A DNA stretch of 5,128 nucleotides. Origin: Actinomycetes bacterium (lineage in GTDB: Bacteria; Actinomycetota; Actinomycetes; Propionibacteriales; Nocardioidaceae). The DNA is taken from positions 1-5,128 of the forward strand of contig JAEZKN010000434.1 of NCBI GenBank assembly GCA_023415395.1, in the 5' to 3' direction. Numbering within the stretch: the stretch's first letter is position 1; every line of letters begins with the position of its first letter. Of this stretch, positions 1 to 4,855 are shown in pieces. Both the position numbers and the translations under genes were made by a program. The notes under the pieces are model-generated. The model ran no database searches. It had not been told where the DNA came from and was given only the letters and a program-made list of their open reading frames with translations.

Positions 1-181
1 GCACGACGGCGGTCACCGCCGCGGCGACCAGCACGCCCCGGCGACGGGGGTGGGGGGCCGGCGCGGGGGACTCGCCCGCCTCGGCGGCCAGCCGGTCGGT
101 GAACTCGGGGTCCACCCGCCGGCGCGACGTGTCGGCGCGGAGCAGCTCACGCAGACGGTGGCGAGAGGCTGGCCGGGCCAT
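1..181 (-). CDS. Membrane-anchored protein, N-terminal part (cut by window edge); possible anti-sigma factor or sigma-linked regulator
   Basis: The minus-strand frame starting at ATG 181-179 is open to the left edge and gives 60 codons with no stop. The first 48 or so residues are basic and probably cytosolic (MARPASRHRLRELLRAD..., then a Pro/Ala-rich stretch ending HPRRR). A hydrophobic run, GVLVAAAVTAVV, follows and reads like the start of a transmembrane helix with the N-terminus inside. An AAGG at 190-193 lies 8 bases upstream of the ATG and can serve as a weak ribosome binding site. The gene is divergent from an ECF sigma gene 66 bases away. A short cytosolic head followed by one membrane helix next to an ECF sigma factor is the layout of a membrane anti-sigma factor, but no zinc-binding His/Cys motif is visible and the rest is missing, so that role is inference only. 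A competing minus-strand frame (GTG at 198, stop at 13) was judged a shadow. Confidence 0.6.
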   Translation of the reverse strand, partial: MARPASRHRLRELLRADTSRRRVDPEFTDRLAAEAGESPAPAPHPRRRGVLVAAAVTAVV

Positions 182-247
182 GGGTACGACCTTGCCACGC
201 GTTTCGGGTACGGACACGCTTGCGGGGTCCGTCCGGGAGGGACGCTG
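182..247. promoter_or_regulatory. Divergent intergenic control region with direct and inverted repeats
   Basis: This 66-base gap must hold the promoters of both the leftward membrane-protein gene and the rightward sigma gene. It contains a direct repeat GGGTACG at 182-188 and 206-212, 24 bases apart; on the minus strand this reads CGTACCC, one copy directly touching the ATG at 181. It also contains an inverted repeat ACGGAC (210-215) / GTCCGT (227-232) with an 11-base spacer. The SD sequence GGGAGG (235-240) lies 7 bases before the sigma-gene ATG at 248. I could not assign convincing -35/-10 boxes of the housekeeping or ECF type. The repeats may be operator or promoter half-sites; short repeats like these also arise by chance in DNA this rich in GC. 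Confidence 0.3.
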
Positions 248-784
248 ATGATGCACGGCGAGGGAGATGAGCTGGTCCTGCGCGCCCAGAGCGGCGACCA
301 GGCGGCGTGGGCGGAGCTCTACGCCGACCACGCCGAGCGGCTCGTGGTGTGGCTGCGACACTGGAGCCAGCCGGACCCGGCCGCCGACGCGGAGGACCTC
401 GCGGCCGAGGCCTGGCTCACCGCGGCCCGCCGGGTCCGTGACTTCCGCGGCGACCGGGGCGACTTCGCCGGCTGGCTCTTCGGCATCGCCCGCAACGTCG
501 CGCGCAGCCACTACCGGCGGACCCGCCCGACGTCTGCGCTCCCCGACGCGGCCGAGCGGTGGAGCAGCGACGCCGACCCGGAGCGCACGGTCGCCGGCGA
601 CGACCTCACGCGGCGCCTGGTCGCCTCCCTGCCGGAGCGGGAGGCGCAGGTCGTGGCCTGCCTCGACGTGGTCGGCCTCGACGTCGCGTCGACCGCCCGC
701 GCGCTGGGCATCAACCCCACCGCCGTACGCGTCGCCCACCACCGCGGGCTGCGCCGGCTGCGGAAGATCTGGCCCGAGATGTAA
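248..784 (+). CDS. ECF-type RNA polymerase sigma factor (sigma-70 family)
   Basis: A 178-residue protein, the normal size for an ECF sigma factor, which directs RNA polymerase to a specific promoter set, usually for envelope or stress genes. The region 2 domain spans about residues 9-92. It includes the core-binding and -10 recognition stretch DAEDLAAEAWLTAARRV (47-63) and the conserved GWLFGIARNVARSHYRR (75-91). A variable linker rich in Asp/Arg/Ser follows (92-120). Region 4 occupies about 125-175, with SLPEREAQVV and a helix-turn-helix at 146-166 (VASTARALG then NPTAVRVAHHRG) followed by basic RRLRK for -35 binding. The ATG at 248 is chosen because GGGAGG lies 7 bases upstream; a second ATG at 251 follows at once. 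The frame stays open upstream to 50, but that extension has no sigma homology and overlaps the divergent gene. No anti-sigma gene follows on the same strand; the divergent membrane protein is the only nearby candidate partner. Subgroup not assigned. Confidence 0.93.
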   Translation: MMHGEGDELVLRAQSGDQAAWAELYADHAERLVVWLRHWSQPDPAADAEDLAAEAWLTAARRVRDFRGDRGDFAGWLFGIARNVARSHYRRTRPTSALPDAAERWSSDADPERTVAGDDLTRRLVASLPEREAQVVACLDVVGLDVASTARALGINPTAVRVAHHRGLRRLRKIWPEM

Positions 785-791
785 CGCCCGG

Positions 792-834
792 CCCTCCCAC
801 GGCCATGTGAGGTCACACCAACTTCTCGGGAGGG
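792..834 (+). promoter_or_regulatory. Possible RNA structure hiding the SD of the exported-protein gene
   Basis: CCCTCCC at 792-798 is a perfect complement of GGGAGGG at 828-834, which contains the SD of the gene starting at 838. Between the arms lies a second dyad, TGTGA-GG-TCACA (806-817), which could form a small nested hairpin in RNA or act as a protein-binding operator in DNA. If the sigma gene and the exported-protein gene share a transcript, pairing of the 7-base arms would reduce ribosome access to the second gene. The complementarity is seen directly; the regulatory effect is inferred. Polypurine SDs and C-rich DNA make such matches fairly easy by chance. Confidence 0.3.
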
Positions 835-837
835 AAC

Positions 838-1419
838 ATGAAGAAGCTCCTCGTCCTGCTCGTCGTCACGAGCCTCTGCCTGGTGGGGGCCCAGGCCGCG
901 AGCGCGTCGCGCCCCTCGGACGGCGCCCGCTCGCCGGTCGCGCACACCGACGCCGGTGACCTGCGGTCCCGGATCGTCGGGTCGACCGCCGCCGGACGTG
1001 ACGTCACCGGCTCGTTCGTCCCGCTGGACTTCCTCAAGCGCGACGGCCGGGTGCTCGTCCGCGGCCTCGTGCAGGGCGTCGTGCACCAGCGCGGCGGGGA
1101 GCGCACGACCTTCGCCCAGATGAGGACCTTCCGGGTGAAGTCGATCAACGGCGAGCCGGTGCGCACCGGTCAGGCCGCCCGCGGGGCCACCTGCGACGTG
1201 CTGAACCTCGTGCTCGCGCCGCTCGACCTGGACCTCCTGGGCCTCCAGGTCCACCTGGACCGGGTGGTGCTCAAGATCGTCGCGGTCGCCGGGGCGGGCA
1301 ACCTGCTCGGCAACCTGCTGTGCGCGGTCACGGGCCTGCTCGACGGCGGGCTGGGCGGCCTGCTGGGCCGGCTGGTCGGCCTGCTCGACCGGATCCTCGC
1401 GATCCTGCGGCTGGGCTAG
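838..1419 (+). CDS. Exported protein of unknown function with Leu/Gly-rich C-terminus
   Basis: A 193-residue protein with a clear Sec signal peptide: MKK, hydrophobic core LLVLLVVTSLCLVG, and cleavage probably after AQA (residue 20) or ASA (23). There is no proper lipobox, so it is probably secreted or wall-associated rather than a lipoprotein. The middle (about 55-110) alternates polar and hydrophobic residues and could be beta structure. The C-terminal third starts at Cys119 (CDVLNLVLAPLDLDLLGLQV), continues through GAGNLLGNLLCAVTG with Cys162, and ends in repeated GLL/GGL/LVGLLDRIL steps. The two cysteines could form a disulfide outside the cell. From memory, this CxxLxLxLxPLxLxLLGLxV...GNLLGNLLC pattern recurs in uncharacterised exported actinobacterial proteins; I cannot name a family. 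The ATG at 838 is supported by GGGAGGG ending 3 bases upstream. It lies 53 bases after the sigma gene, so it may be co-transcribed with it or be its target. It converges with the DoxX-family gene. Confidence 0.8.
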   Translation: MKKLLVLLVVTSLCLVGAQAASASRPSDGARSPVAHTDAGDLRSRIVGSTAAGRDVTGSFVPLDFLKRDGRVLVRGLVQGVVHQRGGERTTFAQMRTFRVKSINGEPVRTGQAARGATCDVLNLVLAPLDLDLLGLQVHLDRVVLKIVAVAGAGNLLGNLLCAVTGLLDGGLGGLLGRLVGLLDRILAILRLG

Positions 1420-1429
1420 TCGCCGGCGG

Positions 1430-1855
1430 TCAGGAGCGCCGTGGGCGATCGCGCCACGCGCCGGTCGCCCACAGCGCCCAGACCACCAGCACCGGCTGGA
1501 AGAAGAGCCGGACGAACCGCTTGCGGTCGGTGTCGAGCCCGAAGGCGTCGGTGCCCTCGACGTACTGGGCGATGTTGCCGGGGAAGATCGCGACGAAGAA
1601 CGCCGCCGCGAGCAGCCCGACGCCGACGCGACCCCGGGCGAAGCCGATGAGCGCGGCGCCCAGGCTGATCTCCACCAGGCCGGAGGCGACCACGACCGGG
1701 TCGTCGCCGACCGGGAACCAGTCCGGCACCTGGGCCTGGAACTCGTCGCGGGCGAAGGTGAGGTGGCTGATGCCGGCGAAGGTCAGGATGCCTCCGAGCA
1801 GGATCCGGGCCAGCGACCGCGGGCGGCTGGTGGGCGGGGCGTCGAGGAGGCTCAT
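1430..1855 (-). CDS. DoxX-family small integral membrane protein
   Basis: A 141-residue protein with four predicted membrane segments at about 17-35, 53-72, 75-95 and 112-132, the size and layout of the DoxX/DoxD family. Family-like features include RILLGGILTFAGISHL in helix 1, GLVEISLGAALIG in helix 2 and AAFFVAIFPGNIAQY in helix 3, followed by a charged loop (DTDRKR) and a short basic tail (WRDRPRRS). DoxX-like proteins sit in the inner membrane; some have been linked to quinone or thiosulfate oxidation or to redox stress complexes, but most, including this one, have no assigned reaction. The ATG at 1855-1853 overlaps the TGA of the upstream MFS gene in ATGA, and no SD is visible in front of it, so translation is probably coupled to the MFS gene. 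Family assignment is firm; function is unknown. Confidence 0.85.
   Translation of the reverse strand: MSLLDAPPTSRPRSLARILLGGILTFAGISHLTFARDEFQAQVPDWFPVGDDPVVVASGLVEISLGAALIGFARGRVGVGLLAAAFFVAIFPGNIAQYVEGTDAFGLDTDRKRFVRLFFQPVLVVWALWATGAWRDRPRRS
1441..1472 (+). terminator. Candidate hairpin terminator without T-tract
   Basis: GTGGGCGA (1441-1448) and TCGCCCAC (1465-1472) form a perfect 8-bp stem with a 16-base loop, starting 22 bases after the stop codon of the exported-protein gene. No T-run follows, as is common for actinobacterial hairpin terminators, so this is only a candidate. It lies inside the last codons of the convergent DoxX gene, so it could act only on rightward transcripts. A separate palindrome, CGCCGGCG (1421-1428), fills most of the 10-base gap between the two stop codons. 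Confidence 0.3.
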
Positions 1856-3318
1856 GCGTCGACGCTACTGGGGGAGCGGGTGGGCGCTGGGGCGTGGACC
1901 GGCACCCGGACGACCGGGACGAGCACGGCCACCAGCGCCGCCGCGGCACCGGTGAGGGTGAGCAGCAGGAACCCGTGGGTGTAGCCCGCCTCGACGGGGA
2001 AGCCGCTGGGCTGGAGCTGCGCCGTCACGACGCTGGCGACCACGGCCGAGCCGATCGCGCCGCCGACGGTGCGGATGTTGGTGTTCATGCCGCTGGCCAC
2101 GCCGGTCTGCGACTGCGGGACCGCGTCGACCACGAGGTTCGACATCGCCGCGAAGGCCAGGCCGAAGGCGAAGCCGAGCACGGTGGTCTCGGCGACCACC
2201 ATCCAGAGCTCGCTGCGGGCCAGGGTGAGCGCGAGCGTGCCGCCGGCGGTGAGCGCGGCACCCAGGACGAGCATCGCCTTCGAGCCGTAGCGGCGGGCGA
2301 GCCGTCCGGCGAAGAGGCCGGCCACGAACGTCGCCACGGTCTGGGGCAGCAGGAGCAGGCCGGACTCGGTCACGCTCGCGCCGAAGCCGTAGCCCGCGGC
2401 CTCGGGCGTCTGGAGGAACTGCGGGAGGAACGCGAACGAGGAGTACATCCCGAAGCCGAACAGCAGCGCGACCAGGTTGGCGGTCCACACGGTCGGGATC
2501 CGCATCATCTGCATGTCGACCAGCGGCTCGCGGCTGCGCGCCTCGGCGAGGATCCACGTCGGCAGCAGCACGGCGGCCGCGACGAAGAGGCCGATGACCC
2601 GGGCGGAGCCCCAGCCCCACACGTGGCCCTGGCTCACCGCGAGCAGCAGGGCGACCAGCCAGGCCGAGAGCAGCAGCGCGGTGCCGACGTTGATGCGTCC
2701 CGGGGCGCGCTCCGGGGACTCCGGCACCCACACGGCCGCCGCGACGGCCGCCGCGATCGTCATGATCATCGGGATCCAGAAGAGCCAGTGGTAGCTGAGG
2801 GCGTCGACCACCGGCCCGGCGATCACCAGGCCGACGCCGCCGCCGACGGCGAGGAGCGCGGCCGCCGTACCGATGGCGCCGGCGACCTTCTCGCGCGGGA
2901 ACTCGTCGCGGATGATGCCGAAGGTCAGCGGCAGCACCCCGCCGCCGACACCCTGGATGACGCGGGCGGCGACCATCACGCCGATGCTGCTCGCCACCGC
3001 CGCGAGCAGGGAGCCGACGGCGAGGGCCCCGAGCGCGACGACCAGCATCCGCTCCTTGCCCACCTTGTCGCCGACGCGGCCGATGATCGGGGTGAAGACC
3101 GACGCCGAGACCAGGTAGGCCGTGAGCACCCAGGTGACCGTCGCCTGGTCGGTGTCGAGAGCCTCGGCGACCGTCGGCAGCACCGGGTTGACCATTGACT
3201 GGAGCAGCGAGAAGGTCGCGACCCCGAGACACAGCACCACGAACGTGATCCGGTAGTCCCTGCGGCGCTGGAGGGGAGGGGTCACGTACTGCCGCAACTC
3301 CAGCCTCCCGTGATTCAT
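1852..3318 (-). CDS. MFS transporter, DHA2-type 14-TM drug/metabolite:proton antiporter
   Basis: About 488 residues with 14 hydrophobic segments, the layout of the DHA2 (EmrB/QacA-like) family, which exports drugs or metabolites in exchange for protons. Numbered from the ATG at 3318: the conserved TWVLTAYLVSAS in helix 2 (62-73), motif A GRVGDKVGKER (80-90), motif B RVIQG (119-123) with proton-linked Arg119, and a motif C region ending IAGP (166-169) in helix 5. Motif C continues VVDALSYHWLFWIP rather than the usual LGG...WRWIFxIN. The substrate cannot be told. The frame opens at ATG 3339, but that codon overlaps the rlmC start and has no SD. ATG 3318 also lacks one. TTG 3297 has GGGAGG (3304-3309) 6 bases upstream, and GTG 3285 would give MTPPLQRRRDYRITF, which looks like a natural N-terminus. 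I list 3318 so that all later options are included; real initiation at 3297 or 3285 is quite possible. The gene is first in an operon with the DoxX gene. Confidence 0.9.
   Translation of the reverse strand: MNHGRLELRQYVTPPLQRRRDYRITFVVLCLGVATFSLLQSMVNPVLPTVAEALDTDQATVTWVLTAYLVSASVFTPIIGRVGDKVGKERMLVVALGALAVGSLLAAVASSIGVMVAARVIQGVGGGVLPLTFGIIRDEFPREKVAGAIGTAAALLAVGGGVGLVIAGPVVDALSYHWLFWIPMIMTIAAAVAAAVWVPESPERAPGRINVGTALLLSAWLVALLLAVSQGHVWGWGSARVIGLFVAAAVLLPTWILAEARSREPLVDMQMMRIPTVWTANLVALLFGFGMYSSFAFLPQFLQTPEAAGYGFGASVTESGLLLLPQTVATFVAGLFAGRLARRYGSKAMLVLGAALTAGGTLALTLARSELWMVVAETTVLGFAFGLAFAAMSNLVVDAVPQSQTGVASGMNTNIRTVGGAIGSAVVASVVTAQLQPSGFPVEAGYTHGFLLLTLTGAAAALVAVLVPVVRVPVHAPAPTRSPSSVDA
3268..3309 (-). 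promoter_or_regulatory. SD-like GGGAGG plus self-complementary start region of the MFS gene
   Basis: Read on the minus strand, GGGAGG (3309-3304) is followed by CTGGAG (3303-3298), TTG (3297-3295) and, four codons later, GTG (3285-3283). Just downstream lies a C-rich tract ending in CTCCAG (3273-3268), an exact complement of CTGGAG, and the adjoining CCCTCCC can pair with GGGAGG. The site therefore supports a start later than ATG 3339 or 3318 and could fold over its own SD. The complementarity is visible; its regulatory use is a guess. Confidence 0.35.
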
Positions 3319-3322
3319 TCCG

Positions 3323-3337
3323 TAGCCTGGAGCCGTC
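3323..3337 (+). promoter_or_regulatory. SD of rlmC with possible overlapping -10 box
   Basis: GGAG at 3329-3332 lies 5 bases before the ATG at 3338 and supports that start. TAGCCT at 3323-3328 fits the TANNNT pattern of actinobacterial -10 boxes; if it is used, transcription would begin around 3335-3337 and the mRNA would be almost leaderless, leaving the GGAG upstream of the transcript. The two readings exclude each other, and no clear -35 box was seen. Confidence 0.3.
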
Positions 3338-4480
3338 ATGGCCAGTCGTCAGCAGAGTCTCTGTCACCACTTCGACGCCGGGCGGTGCCGCTCGTGCAGC
3401 TGGCTCGGCACGCCGTACGACGCGCAGCTGGCCGCCAAGCAGCGCCAGGCCGAGGAGCTGCTGCCCCCGCTGCCCTGGCTCGCGCCGGCCGCGAGCGCGC
3501 AGCTGGGGTTCCGCAACAAGGCCAAGATGGTGGTGCACGGGACGGTCGGGTCGCCGACGCTGGGGATCCTGGACCCGGCCGGGTCCGGTGTCGACCTGCG
3601 CGACTGCCCGCTGCACACCCCGGGCATCCGGGCCGCGCTGCCGGTGCTCGCGGACTTCGTGACCCGCGCGGCGATCGAGCCCTACGACGTCCCGAGCCGC
3701 CGGGGTGAGCTCAAGCACCTGCTGGTGACCGAGTCGCCGGACGGCGAGCTGATGGTGCGCCTCGTGCTGCGCTCCCAGGAGCCGGTGGCGCGGATCCGCA
3801 AGCACCTGCCGTGGCTGCGCGAGTCGCTCCCGGCGATGGCCGTCGCGTCGGTCAACCTCCAGCCCGAGCACAAGGCGGTGCTCGAGGGCGACCGCGAGAT
3901 CCTGCTCACCGAGCAGGAGACGCTGACGATGCACGTCGCCGGGCTCGACCTGCACCTGCGGCCGCAGAGCTTCTTCCAGACCAACACCGCGATGGCCGAC
4001 GAGCTCTACCGCCTGGCCCGGGCGTGGGTCGGGGAGGTCGCCCCGAGCACCGTCTGGGACCTCTACTGCGGCGTGGGCGGGTTCGCGCTGGCCCTGGCCG
4101 GCGCCGGGGCCGAGGTGCCGGGCGTCGAGGTGCTGGGGGTCGAGATCAGCGCCGAGGCGGTGGCGTCGGCGGCCCTCTCGGCGGCGGCGATGCCCCGGGT
4201 CCGCTTCGAGACCGGCGACGCGACGGCGTACGCCCGGGCGGCGAGGGCGGCGCCGGACCTCGTCGTCGTGAACCCGCCGCGGCGCGGGATCGGCGCGGAG
4301 CTCAGCGGGTGGCTGGAGTCCTCCGGCGTGCGGCACGTCCTCTACTCCAGCTGCAACGCGCAGACGCTGGCCACGGACCTCGCCGCGATGCCGTCGCTGC
4401 GGCCGGTGCGCGGGCGGCTGCTCGACATGTTCCCGAACACCTCCCACTACGAGGTGCTCGTGCTCCTGGAGCGGGCGTGA
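3338..4480 (+). CDS. rlmC: 23S rRNA (uracil-C5)-methyltransferase, RlmC type
   Basis: A 380-residue SAM-dependent RNA methyltransferase of the TrmA/RlmC/RlmD family. It closely follows E. coli RlmC (RumB, 375 residues), which makes m5U747 in 23S rRNA. Cluster cysteines C9, C17 and C20 keep the RlmC spacing (8 and 3, in DAGRCRSC), and C90 lies in the DCPLHT segment; together they should bind a 4Fe-4S cluster. Other shared blocks are FRNKAKMVV (58-66), RRGELKHLL, HLPWLRESLP, RPQSFFQTN (around Q210), SAM motif DLYCGVGGF (241-249), NPPRRGIG (312-319), and YSSCNAQT with catalytic Cys339. DMFPNTSHYEVL carries Glu372, the likely proton-abstracting base. No TRAM domain precedes the catalytic part, which fits RlmC rather than RlmD. 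Whether the target is only U747 or also U1939, as in Bacillus RlmCD, cannot be judged from sequence. The start is supported by GGAG 5 bases upstream and by cysteine spacing. The stop overlaps the next gene's GTG. Confidence 0.95.
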   Translation: MASRQQSLCHHFDAGRCRSCSWLGTPYDAQLAAKQRQAEELLPPLPWLAPAASAQLGFRNKAKMVVHGTVGSPTLGILDPAGSGVDLRDCPLHTPGIRAALPVLADFVTRAAIEPYDVPSRRGELKHLLVTESPDGELMVRLVLRSQEPVARIRKHLPWLRESLPAMAVASVNLQPEHKAVLEGDREILLTEQETLTMHVAGLDLHLRPQSFFQTNTAMADELYRLARAWVGEVAPSTVWDLYCGVGGFALALAGAGAEVPGVEVLGVEISAEAVASAALSAAAMPRVRFETGDATAYARAARAAPDLVVVNPPRRGIGAELSGWLESSGVRHVLYSSCNAQTLATDLAAMPSLRPVRGRLLDMFPNTSHYEVLVLLERA

Positions 4481-4818
4481 GCGACCCCCGGGCGCTGCTC
4501 GAGGAGGACCGCCGGCGCACGGTCGCGCGCCTGGCGGCACTGCGCGGCGACTACCGCGGCTTCGTCGAGGCGTCGAAGGACAGCAACGCCGACGACGAGC
4601 ACGACCCCGAGGGTGCGACCATCGCCTTCGAGCGCTCGCAGGTCGGTGCGCTGGTGCGGCAGGCCGAGGAGCACCTCGCCGAGGTCGACGCCGCGTTGGC
4701 GCGGCTGGAGCACGGGACGTACGGGGTGTGCGACGTCTGCGGCCGCGAGATCCCGCCCGAGCGGCTCGAGGTGCGGCCGGCGGCCGCGACCTGCGTCGGG
4801 TGCGCTCCTCCCCGCTGA
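4477..4818 (+). CDS. TraR/DksA-family C4 zinc-finger protein
   Basis: A 113-residue protein. The N-terminal half is highly charged and probably a helical hairpin (about 5-30 and 52-80), with an acidic tip DDEHDPEGATIAFERSQ at 39-55, the place where DksA carries the acidic residues that reach into the RNA polymerase secondary channel. The C-terminal zinc finger is complete: C85-x2-C88-x17-C106-x2-C109, within HGTYGVCDVCGREIPPERLEVRP, a hallmark of the family. By homology it probably binds RNA polymerase and tunes transcription, perhaps with ppGpp, but actinobacterial members are little studied and this is inference. It is shorter than E. coli DksA (151 residues). The GTG start at 4477 overlaps the rlmC TGA in GTGA, with GGAG (4468-4471) 5 bases upstream, so it is probably co-transcribed and translationally coupled with rlmC. 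A longer upstream frame is open to 3811 but only shadows rlmC. Confidence 0.9.
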   Translation: MSDPRALLEEDRRRTVARLAALRGDYRGFVEASKDSNADDEHDPEGATIAFERSQVGALVRQAEEHLAEVDAALARLEHGTYGVCDVCGREIPPERLEVRPAAATCVGCAPPR

Positions 4819-4822
4819 GGTA

Positions 4823-4853
4823 CGCCAGCCCTCGATCGTGGGGGACACTGGCG
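4823..4853. promoter_or_regulatory. Intergenic dyad with possible leaderless promoter
   Basis: This dyad lies in the 37-base gap between the zinc-finger gene and the next gene. CGCCAG (4823-4828) and CTGGCG (4848-4853) form a perfect 6-base inverted repeat with a 19-base spacer. The spacer itself contains CCC-T-CGATCG-T-GGG, a nearly symmetric centre. The structure starts 4 bases after a stop codon and could be a terminator for the zinc-finger gene or an operator. GACACT at 4844-4849 sits exactly at -12 to -7 from the ATG at 4856, the position of a -10 box in leaderless actinobacterial transcripts, and no good SD is present. It matches TANNNT at the A and the final T only. Confidence 0.3.
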
Positions 4854-4855
4854 GC

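Noticed and set aside
50..247. Upstream extension of the sigma factor frame
   Set aside because: It has no sigma homology and overlaps the divergent gene; an SD and ATG at 235-250 fit the family's normal N-terminus.
806..817. TGTGA-GG-TCACA as a CRP-type binding site
   Set aside because: The half-sites look like CRP boxes, but the spacer is 2 rather than 6 bases, so a standard CRP dimer would not fit. It is kept only as an unnamed dyad within the leader feature.
511..1254. A 247-codon open frame on the minus strand
   Set aside because: It crosses both the sigma gene and the exported-protein gene in antisense, including their intergenic leader, and shows no domain. The plus-strand genes have clear domains and ribosome binding sites.
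838..1419. Exported protein as a lipoprotein through Cys14
   Set aside because: The residues before Cys14 (TSL) do not match the L-[AS]-[GA]-C lipobox, and signal peptidase I sites AQA and ASA follow.
1320..1955. A 211-codon plus-strand open frame at the end of the exported-protein gene
   Set aside because: It starts inside the exported-protein gene out of frame and then runs antisense to the DoxX gene and the end of the MFS gene; the composition is low-complexity.
1894..3198. A 434-codon open frame on the plus strand
   Set aside because: It lies antisense to the MFS gene, whose protein has full family motifs. The shadow product is rich in Glu, Gly, Arg, Asp and His with no recognisable domain.
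3811..4476. Upstream extension of the zinc-finger frame
   Set aside because: It overlaps rlmC out of frame and is Arg/Gly/Ala-rich. The GTG at 4477 has a well-spaced SD and gives a full-length TraR/DksA-type protein.
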